DNA of 64,000 nt from an uncultured Planctomycetales bacterium (GCA_937982665.1 CALJLD010000084.1:1-64000); one strand, 5' to 3'. Positions 45,601 through 53,906 are shown, counted from the first letter of the stretch. Numbers and translations: made by a program. The notes: a model not told the origin generated them from the letters alone.

Positions 45601-46084
45601 CAAGGGATTCTCCTCTCCGGACATCAATGACACATTCCTGCGGCCGTTGCGCAATGACATGCCGTCGAATGTGGAGCAGCCACTGTTGGCCGGAAGAACC
45701 CCCAGCGATTCGTCCGGCGTGCGAGCAGGATCCAATCCTGTCATTGTCGGCAACAACGCCGTGCCCACCGAGCGGGATGGTGATCGTCACGCCTACTTCC
45801 GGCATGAGCCGCTGACCAAGTTGGGCAACATCATGACCACGCGATCCAATGTTTATGCCGTGTGGATCACGGTGGGCTTCTTTGAAGTGCAGCGCGTGCC
45901 GAATGCGTACCGCAACCTTTACCCTGACGGCTTCCGGTTGGGGCGGGAGATGGGCTTGGATGATGGCAACATTGTCCGGCACCGCATGTTCGGCATTATT
46001 GACCGCACGCGTCCGACGGCCTTTGTCCGCGGATTGGATTACAACGCGAAAGAAACGATCCTGCTGCAACGCGTGATCGAATAG
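39686..46084 (+). CDS. Giant GspK/PilX-like tip protein of the secretion/pilus locus
   Basis: A 2132-residue protein, the longest in the window and about six times the size of GspK. After an Arg-rich N-terminus there is one membrane helix (about 58-84, RAGVILLMMVIILVLFSLVC), as in GspK/PilX proteins, whose helix lacks the Glu+5 signature. The exposed part contains an EF-hand-like DVDNDGDGEAD from residue 406, then EDLDSRLNVN near 447. Much later comes GKVNLND (1895), which resembles the D-x-x-(S/G)-K-(I/L)-N-(L/I)-N motif of GspK. The C-terminus (WITVGFFEV near 2060, then GIIDRTRPTAF) has a beta-rich repeat. The protein is Pro-, Asn-, Asp- and Gly-rich, with DPNNG-like loops and few Cys. It should sit at the pseudopilus tip or cell surface. 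ATG 39686 is the first plausible start; alternatives at 39758 and 39770 remain possible. Confidence 0.82.
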   Translation: MSNQLGSSTVLVANAGESHLGFAPMNSAMSQSRRSATSAGSRLPRQGARRQPRRRQRAGVILLMMVIILVLFSLVCVTWVVSARQFQDVSTASASLERYDEGFEDLLREAFMQVIRGSNNTYSAIGPHSLLEDKYGNDRVDVTAAFGLISAARYYYDSTPQVAPDLTEIVVTGPAGGVLSPLNDYYNGRILTFVADANPAVVGHSVRIVDYNVVPNGGTVDYSFLIESFPTSALSPIAPPLPTVNTAGYGFIINGREFNGQGFTLMSGGTPFFPNQGGPGPGSTPADYDLVGGYNANGADESYDIPDWNNMILAGRVWDSVQQRWRVLLPSMHRPAFLNFAVEQGATLPDARNLMFRPSTDPNNGHPAFFANNQQLSQEIENLFSAGAGNTLSNELINNPNLIAYDVDNDGDGEADSVWLDLGMQAQTAPDGRMYKPLFALLVEDLDSRLNVNHHGTQELDVEKNPTAAAYLALHNTGPMLPPAVPGLGEGPADVNLLTYLRSFENNPGEATQSYIRMLYGNSANPLATDLVEIEGRYGEIHRSVPPTGTGADYQLPSPGINSVHDMFSAIVNNDVRNWRRRFGTAPDMRAIDRLGVAIDGQMRQAAMGLPGVLYDPHVDNPYEFVGEHTRKLSGGGALFYEDRPFTAGELELLLRYADGDVRQAIDQASGFISNPTGLEERLADLLQLSLNTGTPFGRRVQAQLTTHSADSPAPNVAYPVDMRLAASFDPNLQALIDAVPSPSVIDLLKFRLAQADPTLVDPMDPMYPQRFIDLTNATISNFATGSLLSPDLLAGTRMNINRPFGNGRDDYDATNNIPHNRVIDEGHNANMTVGSPYYDPSVVGAGAAARPDLIGEMNSAPRDPANPVQIFQPAWEFVAETGDLAAAGVPLYPYNQFYNSSMPFGYPAYSVVLNDLNYNGHPPVMDPTMAGSPPADTKEHLARHMYSRHLFALMMMLQEQEPNTGRYFQFAPNGSPAQMAGEVEMSGAINNEFTTYRIAQWAANCADYLDRDSIMSAVEYDAQPFVDNDGDPTNGTWDVDGDITTDETQTISPNIPRRVIWGMERPTMLLDETWAFHDVRTRDTNDDPSGDYTTRSPSAGMLDMDPHYDQTRMPQGSVFFELFCAVNGVVPAELRPEALTPWGNQRVPENVVDLSRLAPPGMDDPNTMMEDETLPRPVWRMVVAARNDDPSGGQISLLDPTNPVGSLRPTIDTSPLSLQAPGSSVQPIESPDDADISRIVWFTSWDAYVQQTSALMGSPYTPEDVDLRIYYSDLQLANAGLPDDERDFGNVVNWGFEDPGTQEAAMRMFHVAPSQYAVVGPRVTTKIGHSFPDAFMGMTEDKGNETVIQLLNPDLVPDAVGNPRPVAPVSDTGAVGTGIFQDLSVGASPDFNASYKSPDWTNTNNQLGGMEEQQRFARRPVGIVINGPRVPGGVGRRRGRGFSISEPDPATFPGAAGYYDQPDDDPTANVPAGVWSIDTFDWYDTPRDQPFDGDSGINDNPLAALKAQQPDGAGPFAAPYVDADGPKSLFLQRLANPLAPYHAVYNPYITVDMMDLDLSVYNGEEPLDHPDQTANPPEILTSRQKTGDLFDPSSNALSQEFSIWGYAATVDYLGNANPRANREVLHSLGHINGLYNGGVVAMPANDHYMDGTVVPGVAVSSESGTQTARASHAAGLAEHIAFTLIAEENPAPSPGVPSDRVANGTLQGDPRYQATLALAMEQSVSNIAEWANLNGSLYGGGVAPPANETGPGGIFIGAPLDTMGGEVPPSFAWNDRPFISAFDLMNVPATSAERFSRDFSTRSTNVMFDPYDPIQVANQASFRHLLNFFQRNDGTSFANFYHLFEYVHVPSRFPESQKLLNPAIMANIPASPAVAGNPPLYPPFNMLSKFREPGKVNLNDIFATGEVFGATLNDQIDPNTFEYVYNGRGAFFAMRDSRKGHGNQLVLANEPNPQFDLEFDPNGASFFGNAFKGFSSPDINDTFLRPLRNDMPSNVEQPLLAGRTPSDSSGVRAGSNPVIVGNNAVPTERDGDRHAYFRHEPLTKLGNIMTTRSNVYAVWITVGFFEVQRVPNAYRNLYPDGFRLGREMGLDDGNIVRHRMFGIIDRTRPTAFVRGLDYNAKETILLQRVIE

Positions 46085-46124
46085 TCTCGCATTGCAAGGC
46101 GAAGAAGTCTGCGTGGAAGACAAG

Positions 46125-46167
46125 CGCCGCTGGTTGGAACGAGAATTCTGACCAGCGGCGTTCTTTT
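46125..46167 (+). terminator. Rho-independent terminator of the secretion/pilus locus
   Basis: CGCCGCTGGT (46125-46134) pairs with ACCAGCGGCG (46151-46160), a perfect 10-bp stem with a 16-nt loop, followed by TTCTTTT. It lies 40 bp after the giant gene. Confidence 0.82.
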
Positions 46168-46278
46168 GCGCGCGGGCCGCTTGCGCGTATACCTGCTTTG
46201 CGCGGCTTGTTGACGTAATGAGTTGTTTGCTGCGAATGCCATTCTCAGCTGTGCCCCGCTCTTGCGAACTCCTCATCG

Positions 46279-48483
46279 TTAGCGGATGTTCATTTCGCAG
46301 CTGAGTCCGCCGGCGGCCGGCACATACACGCTGCGGCAATAATCCATCACCATACGGTCAGAACTAAATCGCCAGGCCAGCGACGCGATGGAATGCTTCA
46401 TCCGCTGAATCCATTCACGCGGGAAGCCATCAGCATCGCGCTCGTAATACATGGGGATAACTTCCTGTTCCAGCACGCGGTACAGTTCTTTCGCGTCCCG
46501 TTGATCGGCAATTTGATCCGAAACGTGGCTGGTCCCCTTGCCGATGGCGAATCCGTTTTTGCCGTCATACGCTTCCGCCCACCAACCATCCAAGATGGAA
46601 AGATTCAGGCCGCCGTTGAGGACAACTTTCTGTCCACTGGTTCCGGAAGCTTCCAACGGCCGCCGTGGGTTATTGAGCCAGACATCCACGCCTTGCACCA
46701 GGTATCGGCCCACGTTGATGTCATAGTCTTCCAGGAAGACAATCCGGTTGGCGAACCGCGCGTCATGTCGCAAATTTGCGATCTGCTGAATGAGCTGCTT
46801 GCCGGGCTGGTCCGCGGGGTGCGCTTTGCCGGCCACAATGAACTGCACCGGCCGGCTGGCATCGCTGACAATTTGCGCGAAGCGATCGATATCCGAAAGC
46901 AAAAGCGCCGCACGCTTGTACGTGGCGAAGCGTCGCGCGAAGCCAATGGTGAGTACGTGCGGATCCAGGATGTTTCTCGCCGCCATTACGGCTTCATCCC
47001 CTTCTCCGCGGCGGCGATACTGCCGGCTGACGCGACGGCGAACGAACGACAGCAGCATGTTCTTCAACCCATAATGGGTTTCCCACAGTTCACCGTCATC
47101 GACATTGTAAATGCCTTGCCAGATTTCCGGCTCGCCAAAGCGTTCGTCCCAATCGGCAATGAACGCCCGATCATAGAGTTGCCGCATTTGCCAGGCGAGC
47201 CATGTGGAGCTATGGACGCCATTGGTGATGTGGCCAATGGGGATTTCCTCTTCCACGCGCCAGGGCCAAAGCTGTGCCCACATGCGGCGGCTGATCTGCC
47301 CATGCAAGGCACTCACGGCATTCGCGCGGCGTGAGGTCTTAAGCGCCATCACCGTCATGCAAAATGTTTCCTGCTCGTTCTGGGGTTCAACTCGCCCCAA
47401 CTCCATCAGCTGTTGCGGCGTGATGCCCAATTTATCCCGCAACGGCCCAAGATGTTCCTCAATCAATGTTGCGTCAAAGCGGTCATGTCCGGCTGGCACA
47501 GGCGTGTGCGTGGTAAACACGGTGCTCTGAGCCACTTCGCGCAGGGCTTCGTCAAAGCCCAAGCCATCGTCTTCCATTCGCTGGCGGATCACTTCAAAGG
47601 GAGCGAACGCGCTGTGACCTTCGTTCAAGTGGTACACGCCAGGTGTAATGCCCAGCGCCTTGAGTGCTTTGACGCCGCCCACGCCCAAGACAAGTTCTTG
47701 TCGAATCCGCGTGCGGTGATCGCCGCCGTACAATCGCGAAGTCAATTCGCGGTCTTCGGGCTTGTTGCCTTCTGTATCGCAATCCAACAGATAGAGGTTC
47801 ACTCGCCCCACGCGAACAAACCAAACCTTGGCGCCCAGCGTTCCTTGCCGCGTTTCGATGGAGACCGTGATCGGCTTGCCAGCGGAGTCAACCGCCGGCT
47901 GCATCGGCAGGTTCTCCACTTTGGTGTACATGTACTCTTCCACCTGGTAGCCGTTCTCATCCAGGCGTTGTTTGAAATAGCCCTGGTCATAGAACAGGCC
48001 AATGGCGACAAGCGGAATCCCCAGCCCACTGGCACTCTTGATGTGATCTCCGGAAAGCACACCCAATCCGCCGGAGTAGATGGGGATGGACTCGTGCAGT
48101 CCAAATTCCGCGGAGAAGTAGGCGACTGGCCGCGCGCCCAACACGCCAGCATGCGTGCTTCCCCAGGTCGCTTTGCTGGGATCCAAATAGTCCTTCAGTT
48201 GGCGATAGGCATGGTTGATCCGGCTGTAGAGCACCATTTCCTGGGCTCGGACATCCAGCCGTTCCGGCGTGAACTCCGCCAACAGAGCAATGGGGTTGTG
48301 ATCCAATTGGCGAAAGCGAATGGGATCCAAGTCGCGAAACAGATTCGCCACTTCCGGCTGCCAGCTCCACCACACGTTGTGGGCGAGCGCAAGGCACTTG
48401 TGGTAAAGCGATTCCGGCGAAATATCCGCCACGCGAGATTCAGTCAGCGGTTCCACCGTCATTTCACCTGATTGAGCATTCAC
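46279..48483 (-). CDS. glgP: Glycogen/alpha-glucan phosphorylase (GT35, DUF3417 N-terminus)
   Basis: A 734-residue enzyme that phosphorolyses alpha-1,4-glucan to glucose-1-phosphate. The N-terminal DUF3417 domain (about 20-115, [19 protein letters not shown]) marks the short maltodextrin-phosphorylase-like class. The glucan-site part has [36 protein letters not shown] and [11 protein letters not shown], then [10 protein letters not shown]. The PLP region is [19 protein letters not shown] with the Schiff-base Lys at about 645, and the catalytic loop [12 protein letters not shown] follows. The given start is GTG 48483; ATG 48462 (MTVEPLTE) would shorten it by seven residues. It is monocistronic and faces the terminator of the secretion locus across about 110 bp. 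Confidence 0.92.
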   Translation of the reverse strand: MNAQSGEMTVEPLTESRVADISPESLYHKCLALAHNVWWSWQPEVANLFRDLDPIRFRQLDHNPIALLAEFTPERLDVRAQEMVLYSRINHAYRQLKDYLDPSKATWGSTHAGVLGARPVAYFSAEFGLHESIPIYSGGLGVLSGDHIKSASGLGIPLVAIGLFYDQGYFKQRLDENGYQVEEYMYTKVENLPMQPAVDSAGKPITVSIETRQGTLGAKVWFVRVGRVNLYLLDCDTEGNKPEDRELTSRLYGGDHRTRIRQELVLGVGGVKALKALGITPGVYHLNEGHSAFAPFEVIRQRMEDDGLGFDEALREVAQSTVFTTHTPVPAGHDRFDATLIEEHLGPLRDKLGITPQQLMELGRVEPQNEQETFCMTVMALKTSRRANAVSALHGQISRRMWAQLWPWRVEEEIPIGHITNGVHSSTWLAWQMRQLYDRAFIADWDERFGEPEIWQGIYNVDDGELWETHYGLKNMLLSFVRRRVSRQYRRRGEGDEAVMAARNILDPHVLTIGFARRFATYKRAALLLSDIDRFAQIVSDASRPVQFIVAGKAHPADQPGKQLIQQIANLRHDARFANRIVFLEDYDINVGRYLVQGVDVWLNNPRRPLEASGTSGQKVVLNGGLNLSILDGWWAEAYDGKNGFAIGKGTSHVSDQIADQRDAKELYRVLEQEVIPMYYERDADGFPREWIQRMKHSIASLAWRFSSDRMVMDYCRSVYVPAAGGLSCEMNIR

Positions 48484-49353
48484 GATTCTTCACGCCCTTG
48501 TTTGCGTGCCAGTTCTTTTGCACAAACCGCGAAAACGCGGCGAGTTGGGCAGACCTGCCCGATTGAAACGATCAGCGTGCCGAAATCGCACGCTAACGTC
48601 AAGCCAATGCCGAAAGGCGGCTTGTGGCTCAACCCGTATCAAGCAAATCGGGTGAAGACCGCGCCGCCCCGAAGGATTCTCCAATCGGTCCTGATTGCGC
48701 CGTCCGCAGGGGTTACGCCGCACGCGATTCTCGTTGGAATATCGCAGTTCCTGCTCGGGAAACGCTTTCCAAGCGTGCCGCGTTTGCACAGCTTGAAACT
48801 CCCCAGCTTGCCAACATTCAGCGTTCAAAATGATTTCCATCGCATCGGAAAAGATTTCAGGCGCATGAGAAACCTTTCCAGGCGCGGCGGAAATCCTTCC
48901 CAAAGCGGCGTGAAATGTTCCGGATGCATCAGAAACCTTGCCGCGTGAAGACCATTGGTCCATTGGCAACTGGTCCTTTGGCGACGTTTGATTATTGTTG
49001 ATCGCAATGTTGGCGGGTTGGGCATTGGTTAGTCGTTCCTGTTCAAAGCGTTGTGCGAATTCGCGTCGTCGGAACAAGTCTTCGCAACCGCTCAGATTCC
49101 GTACGAAGACGCTCACGGACTCTGCCGTACGGAGTTGTGTTTGTGGTAGCATCGTTAATGTCCGCTGCGTGTTTGCGCAGAATGTCCCTACGCACTGCGA
49201 CTGCTTCAACGGGATCACTCAAAGGTTTCCCGCAGGTTTCGCGGTGCTTTTTGAAAGCTTCTGTAGCGTTGCCGATTTTCTGCGCAGTGGTCCACAGCGG
49301 AATTGCCCTTTCTCCGATTTTTCTGGTGAACACGCACATCTGATTTACGTTCA
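48484..49353. other. Gap with 21-bp tandem repeats
   Basis: 870 bp. Bases 48832-48936 form a degenerate tandem repeat, described separately. A 242-residue minus-strand frame (48490-49218) crosses it, giving heptapeptides such as GKVSDAS and GRISAAP, but its flanks have no coding features. I do not accept it as a gene, though a degenerated repeat protein is possible. Confidence 0.4.
48832..48936. repeat. Five degenerate 21-bp tandem repeats
   Basis: Units start at 48832, 48853, 48874, 48895 and 48916, each exactly 21 bp, with a consensus of TTTCC near the beginning and CGC(A/G)-centre and GAAA at the end (for example GATTTCCATCGCATCGG-AAAA and CTTTCCAGGCGCGGCGG-AAAT). Because 21 is a multiple of three, one frame of the minus strand reads a heptapeptide G-K-V/I-S-x-A-x. 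Confidence 0.75.
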
Positions 49354-50436
49354 ATGCCTGACGAAATCCAATCGCCGGACTCACCCGCTTTGGCGGAACT
49401 TTGTGAACAGCTCGCGGAGCTGGCCGCCGAGACCGACTTGCATAACGCCTGGCCGGAACAGCAATTGTGGCTGTGTGGCGAGTACGGCGTTTATCGCTGG
49501 TTTCTGCCGCGAGAGTTGGGCGGCTTTGGCTGGGAAGACGCGGATGTCGTTCGCGGGTATCTCGGCTTGTCCGCGGCGTGCCTGAGCACAACTTTCATCA
49601 TCACGCAGCGGACGGGCGCTTGTAAGCGGATTGCCGCTGGCGAGAGCGATCACGCTCGCGAAGAGTTATTGCCGGCGTTGTTGACCGGCGAGAGTTTCGC
49701 CACTGTTGGTATTTCGCACCTGACGACAAGTCGCCGGCATGTGCGGAAGCCGGTGTTGACCGCACAAGAAACTAACGATGGTTTCCTGCTCGACGGATTC
49801 AGCCCTTGGGTGACCGGCGGAGACCATGCGGAGACAATCGTCATTGGTGCCACGCTTGAGGACGAACGGCAATTCCTGGTCGCGCTTCCTTGCAATCTGC
49901 CAGGCGTTTCCGCCGATGAGCCGCAACAACTTGTCGCCCTGACCTCCAGCCATACCGGAGCCGTGCGTTGTGACAACGTTCACGTGGACCGCAAGTGGCT
50001 CCTGGCCGGACCTGCACACAACGTGATGACCTCAGGCGCGGGTACCGGCGCGGCCACGGGCGGGTTGCAGACTTCCACTCTGGCGGTTGGTTTGGCTGAC
50101 GCGGCGATTGCCTTCATGGAGGAAGAAGGTCAGCGGCGTGAGGACCTCAATCGACCGACGGAAGAACTCCGCAACGATTACGCTCGGCTAAAGGCCGACC
50201 TGCTGCAGTTGGCCGCCGGCGATCAGCCTTGCACGATGGACAACCTGCGAATCAGGGCGAACAGCCTTGTGCTTCGCGCCACGCAAGCGGCGCTCACAGC
50301 CGCCAAGGGGACCGGCTATGTGACAGGCCACCCCGCCGGGCGTTGGTGCCGCGAGGCACTGTTCTTCCTGGTTTGGAGTTGCCCTCAGCCGGTGGTGAAT
50401 GCGAGTTTGTGCGAGTTGGCCGGGCTGAGTGACTGA
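49354..50436 (+). CDS. Divergent acyl-CoA dehydrogenase-family protein
   Basis: A 360-residue protein with the acyl-CoA dehydrogenase layout: an N-terminal helical domain (about 1-120) with WFLPRELGGFGWEDADVVRGYLG, a beta-barrel (about 125-225) with GFLLDGFSPWVTGGDHAETIVIGA, and a C-terminal helical bundle (about 240-355). The usual ALTEPxxGSD signature of the flavin loop is replaced by ATVGISHLTTSRRH, and the C-terminal catalytic glutamate and the terminal YGG-type motif are not obvious. The fold is therefore probable, but dehydrogenase activity is doubtful. No electron-transfer flavoprotein or thiolase gene lies nearby. Next on the same strand, 190 bp downstream, is a large secreted protein. 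Confidence 0.72.
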   Translation: MPDEIQSPDSPALAELCEQLAELAAETDLHNAWPEQQLWLCGEYGVYRWFLPRELGGFGWEDADVVRGYLGLSAACLSTTFIITQRTGACKRIAAGESDHAREELLPALLTGESFATVGISHLTTSRRHVRKPVLTAQETNDGFLLDGFSPWVTGGDHAETIVIGATLEDERQFLVALPCNLPGVSADEPQQLVALTSSHTGAVRCDNVHVDRKWLLAGPAHNVMTSGAGTGAATGGLQTSTLAVGLADAAIAFMEEEGQRREDLNRPTEELRNDYARLKADLLQLAAGDQPCTMDNLRIRANSLVLRATQAALTAAKGTGYVTGHPAGRWCREALFFLVWSCPQPVVNASLCELAGLSD

Positions 50437-50547
50437 AGGTTGATGAGCCTTTGACAACCAATACCACTGCATTCACTGCTGTCTACGGCATTCTCGTGTG
50501 TTTGTGTGGTTTGCTGACTGGGGTTTCCGCCGTTGTGGCGCGGGCGC

Positions 50548-50553
50548 TATAAT
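50548..50553 (+). promoter_or_regulatory. Candidate -10 element of the large secreted protein gene
   Basis: CGCTATAATCC lies 77 bases upstream of ATG 50630. A -35 box is weak (TTTCCG). Confidence 0.35.
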
Positions 50554-50629
50554 CCCGCGGCCTGCAAGGATGCGCAGGCTGCATGAAACCGCATCGCATC
50601 CGTGGTTTTCGCCACGCATGGAGGAAGAG

Positions 50630-52525
50630 ATGGCTGCAAGAATCTCGGTCACCGCGGCACTTGCGTTCGCACTTGTTTTGCTTTCGCCTGTTTCGCTTTC
50701 GTCCGCGTTGTTGTCTTCAATGACAGCAGCCCAGATAGTCCACGCTGTCGCACAAGGCGAAAACACACAGAACAAAAACGCACAGGATGAAGGCCCGCTG
50801 GTCGCGCCCCCTTCGGCCGCGGACCTGGCAGCCGGACAAGTCAGCGCGGCAAGCTCGCCGGACTTCCCCGCAATTGTGGTCGAGATGCAAGGTGACCCTG
50901 CGCAACAATCGCCTGCGCCCATGCGATCCACCATCGAGCAATTCTTGCGAATCGGCGCGCCTGTCGATGGCCCGTTTGACTTTGCGAGTTATCAAGCAAT
51001 GCAGCAAGAACTGCCGGAGTTTTGGCCGTACGCCACGCCGCGAAGCGAAGATGTCTGCGCACCGCACCAGTCGGTCGCCAACTCTGAAAATGGCAGCGGT
51101 ATGCCCCAGTTTTTCTCGGCCAACGAATACACAAGCAGCCGCCGGACGCAAACTTTTGAACCCAAAGATGGTTCCGTCGCGGCGAAATTGGGAGTTCGGG
51201 CGACGGATGAAATCACCCCCTTGGGCGCATTTAATTCATTATTCACAACCAGCCAATGGCCAGCGGCGAACTCCGAATGGGCCGCGGAGATTGATCAATA
51301 CCTGCAAATTGAGCCAACGCAAGCAGGCCCGATCATGCGGGAGTTTGAATTCCCGGACATCGCGTCGCAGAAGTTTGTCGACAGTCGCACGCCTTTTCAA
51401 CAACGCGTGCCCGCCAAACCGCCAACATTCGAAGAACGTGTGTCCGAGATCAAAACGTCGCGGCAAATTCCGCACGAGTCGCCTGTTGTGCATCAGCCAA
51501 CGGACGCCCAAGTTTTGGATTTGGAAGATGGCGAAGCCGCCGCCGAGTTGCTGCCGATCTTCATGAAACAGCAAAGCGCGTTGGAAGGGACTGTCTTCTT
51601 TGATGGCGGTGCTGAAGGCGACACGGAACTCGGCGCGCAGCGTAACTTTGTTGAACGCATTCGCGCGCTGGAAGCCGCCCGCGGTCAGTTCCCGCAGGCC
51701 GATGTGGAGAACTCTTCGTTTGGTCAGCCGGTTCCGCAACAAGCGGCCAGCACTTTCACGCCGGATAACATCGATTGGTCCAACTTGCCGGCAGGTTTCC
51801 AAGTGGATCTTTCAAGTTTGCCCACAAGCGGAGCTTCGGTCACGAATCCGGCCGCGTATCAGAGCCCCGGCCCTGCAGACCAGAGCTTTGGATCACAGCC
51901 AGGCTACGGCCAATACCAAGATCCGCCGCCAAACGCGGAACCAATTGGCGATCCGTACGCAGCAGTTGTCCCGCAGTATGCTCCGCAGCAAGCTTACACG
52001 CCGGTTGTTTCGGAGCAGACAATGCATCCTGATACGAAGGAATTCGCCGTTGATGTGTTGCGGAATTCGGCCGAGCAGATGGAACACTCGGCCAATCTGA
52101 TGGAGCGCAAGAATCTCTTCGACGAGGCCGACAAACTTCGCAAGATGGCCAACGAGCTACGGCTGCAAGCGCGGGCATACATCCAGGGAGTTGCAACTCC
52201 CCACATTTCCCCGCAAGTTGGGCCATCCGTATCGCCAACAATGCCGCAAGGCGTGATGCCATCGCCGCCGGCGGTTGCGCCATATACGGACGAGCCGGTC
52301 TTGAGCCCCTCCGGCAGTTCCCATGATGGTCCTGTCTACCACCCGCAGCAGTACTTCCGCCCTGTGAGTGAAAACTGGGACGAGGGATTCCGGCCTTCGC
52401 AAGCGCCGCCAGAACACAATCCCTTTGAGTTGTTACTGCTAGACAGCGAGAGGTCCGGCCGTTGGTGGCTATGGGACGATCGCGATGGTGGCGCGTTCGA
52501 CTTCTTCATCGGGTATTTCCGCTGA
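50630..52525 (+). CDS. Large exported protein with Pro/Gln-rich middle, unknown function
   Basis: A 631-residue protein starting at ATG 50630, where GGAGGAAGAG provides a strong ribosome site; an in-frame ATG at 50618 is weaker. The N-terminus is a signal peptide (MAARISVTAALAFALVLLSPVSLSS). Residues 60-420 show no known domain but contain repeated acidic and Gln/Ala-rich patches. Residues about 410-490 are low complexity (Pro, Gln, Ser, Tyr; NPAAYQSPGPADQSFGSQP). A helical element near 510-555 (EQMEHSANLMERKNLFDEAD) is followed by another Pro-rich stretch and a conserved-looking W/D-rich end (WWLWDDRDGGAFDFFIGYF). It is probably a surface or periplasmic protein with long flexible linkers. 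Confidence 0.66.
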   Translation: MAARISVTAALAFALVLLSPVSLSSALLSSMTAAQIVHAVAQGENTQNKNAQDEGPLVAPPSAADLAAGQVSAASSPDFPAIVVEMQGDPAQQSPAPMRSTIEQFLRIGAPVDGPFDFASYQAMQQELPEFWPYATPRSEDVCAPHQSVANSENGSGMPQFFSANEYTSSRRTQTFEPKDGSVAAKLGVRATDEITPLGAFNSLFTTSQWPAANSEWAAEIDQYLQIEPTQAGPIMREFEFPDIASQKFVDSRTPFQQRVPAKPPTFEERVSEIKTSRQIPHESPVVHQPTDAQVLDLEDGEAAAELLPIFMKQQSALEGTVFFDGGAEGDTELGAQRNFVERIRALEAARGQFPQADVENSSFGQPVPQQAASTFTPDNIDWSNLPAGFQVDLSSLPTSGASVTNPAAYQSPGPADQSFGSQPGYGQYQDPPPNAEPIGDPYAAVVPQYAPQQAYTPVVSEQTMHPDTKEFAVDVLRNSAEQMEHSANLMERKNLFDEADKLRKMANELRLQARAYIQGVATPHISPQVGPSVSPTMPQGVMPSPPAVAPYTDEPVLSPSGSSHDGPVYHPQQYFRPVSENWDEGFRPSQAPPEHNPFELLLLDSERSGRWWLWDDRDGGAFDFFIGYFR

Positions 52526-52564
52526 GAGAGATCGACGCGCCGAAAACGGGTGTCGCTCGCGCGG

Positions 52565-53725
52565 CTACCCGCTGACGTCAATCCGCTCCAGCATCCAATC
52601 GGCGATCCGCTTTGCCGCGTGACCATCGCCAAACAAATCGGAGCGAATGATCGCGCTATCCGCGGAACTCTGCGCAGCCCCGCCGGCGGCCAACTTTGTG
52701 AGCACGCTGGAAACCGTGTCGACAATCCGTTCGACCGATGAACCAACCAGGTGGCATTCGGTGGCCTGCAGAACTTCCGGCCGTTCGGTCGTTTCGCGCA
52801 TCACTACTACCGGCTTGCCCAGGCTGGCCGCTTCTTCCTGCACGCCGCCGGAATCGGTGAGGATCACGCTCGCCCGATCCATCAACCAGACGAACTCCGG
52901 ATAGGCGGCCGGCTCCACCAGCGTGACATTCGCTTGATCGCCAAGCAACTTGTTGACCGGCTCGCGCACGTTCGGGTTCAAGTGGACCGGATACAGGAAC
53001 TGCATTTCCGGAAAGCGCGAGGACAACTGCAAGATCGCCTGACAAATGTTCTCCATGCCGCCGCCGAAGTTCTCACGGCGATGTGCGGTGATCAAACACA
53101 ACGGCGCGTCGCCGGCGAGTTGCGGATGGCGGCCGATCCAGGTTTCGGCATTCGCGCGCTCGCGTTCGATGGTCATTCGCAGCGCATCGACAACCGTATT
53201 GCCGGTGACTTTGACCTGGCTCTCCGGAACGCCTTCGCGAGCCAGGTTCTCGGCCGCTCCGGAGGTTGGCGCGCAGTGCAGCGTGGCCACAATCCCGGCC
53301 ACGCGACGATTGAACTCTTCCGGCCAGGGCGCTTGCAGGTTGCCTGTCCGCAGCCCAGCTTCCACATGCACAAACGGCACGTGTCGATAAAAGGCGATCA
53401 TCGCCGCGGTCATGACTGTGGTCGTATCGCCTTGAGCGACAATGCAATCCGGCTGCTGCTCGGTCAACAACTCATCAAGCGCGGTCACCAACTTGGCCGT
53501 CAGGCTGGCCAACGTCTGGTTCTCAGACATCACATCCAAGTCGATGTCCGGCGTGATACCAAAGTATTCCAAAATCGGTCGGGCCATGTGGCGATGCTGA
53601 CCACTCAAGCACACCACCGGCCGCATCGCATCGGTCCGCGATTGGCACTCAAGAATGACCGGCACCATTTTGATGGCTTCCGGCCGCGTTCCCAAAATCA
53701 ACAACGGTCGCAGGAGTTCGGACAT
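52565..53725 (-). CDS. wecB: UDP-N-acetylglucosamine 2-epimerase (non-hydrolysing)
   Basis: A 386-residue GT-B-fold enzyme from ATG 53725. The family signature is complete: LGTRPEAIKMVPVI at the N-terminus, SGQHRHMARP, QGDTTTVMTAAM, VHVEAGLRTG, ITAHRRENFGGGMENICQAI, YPVHLNPNVREP and LTDSGGVQEEAASLGKPVVV, with the catalytic acidic residues and histidine in the HVEAGLR/AHRREN/DSGGVQEE segments. It interconverts UDP-GlcNAc and UDP-ManNAc for surface polysaccharide synthesis. It is a single gene, convergent to the secreted protein before it, with no partner dehydrogenase (wecC) in the window. The divergent HEAT-repeat gene begins 270 bp away. Confidence 0.93.
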   Translation of the reverse strand: MSELLRPLLILGTRPEAIKMVPVILECQSRTDAMRPVVCLSGQHRHMARPILEYFGITPDIDLDVMSENQTLASLTAKLVTALDELLTEQQPDCIVAQGDTTTVMTAAMIAFYRHVPFVHVEAGLRTGNLQAPWPEEFNRRVAGIVATLHCAPTSGAAENLAREGVPESQVKVTGNTVVDALRMTIERERANAETWIGRHPQLAGDAPLCLITAHRRENFGGGMENICQAILQLSSRFPEMQFLYPVHLNPNVREPVNKLLGDQANVTLVEPAAYPEFVWLMDRASVILTDSGGVQEEAASLGKPVVVMRETTERPEVLQATECHLVGSSVERIVDTVSSVLTKLAAGGAAQSSADSAIIRSDLFGDGHAAKRIADWMLERIDVSG

Positions 53726-53906
53726 GCGGTGAATCAATCAAAGTCAGTCAAGTGTGCGCGAGCAAAACCGGCTCGCGCCTGGCGGTAGATTGTCGACAAA
53801 TGCGGTCAGGTGCCAAGGCACGCCGCGATGGCAATTTGAATGGCAAACACAAGTCCCCCGGCCTTCGGTCACTCCGGCGAAATTAGGTCTCGCCCCAGCG
53901 CCCAAC

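Noticed and set aside
43397..46339. A 980-codon open frame on the minus strand inside the giant gene
   Set aside because: It lies entirely antisense to a well-supported coding frame, is rich in Arg/His/Gln and has no domain; long antisense frames follow from codon bias at this GC content.
48832..48936. Possible CRISPR array
   Set aside because: The 21-bp units are adjacent without unique spacers and are degenerate.
48490..49218. A 242-codon minus-strand frame over the 21-bp repeats
   Set aside because: Only the repeat part shows any pattern; the rest is Arg/Gln-rich without motifs. It is kept as a repeat finding instead.
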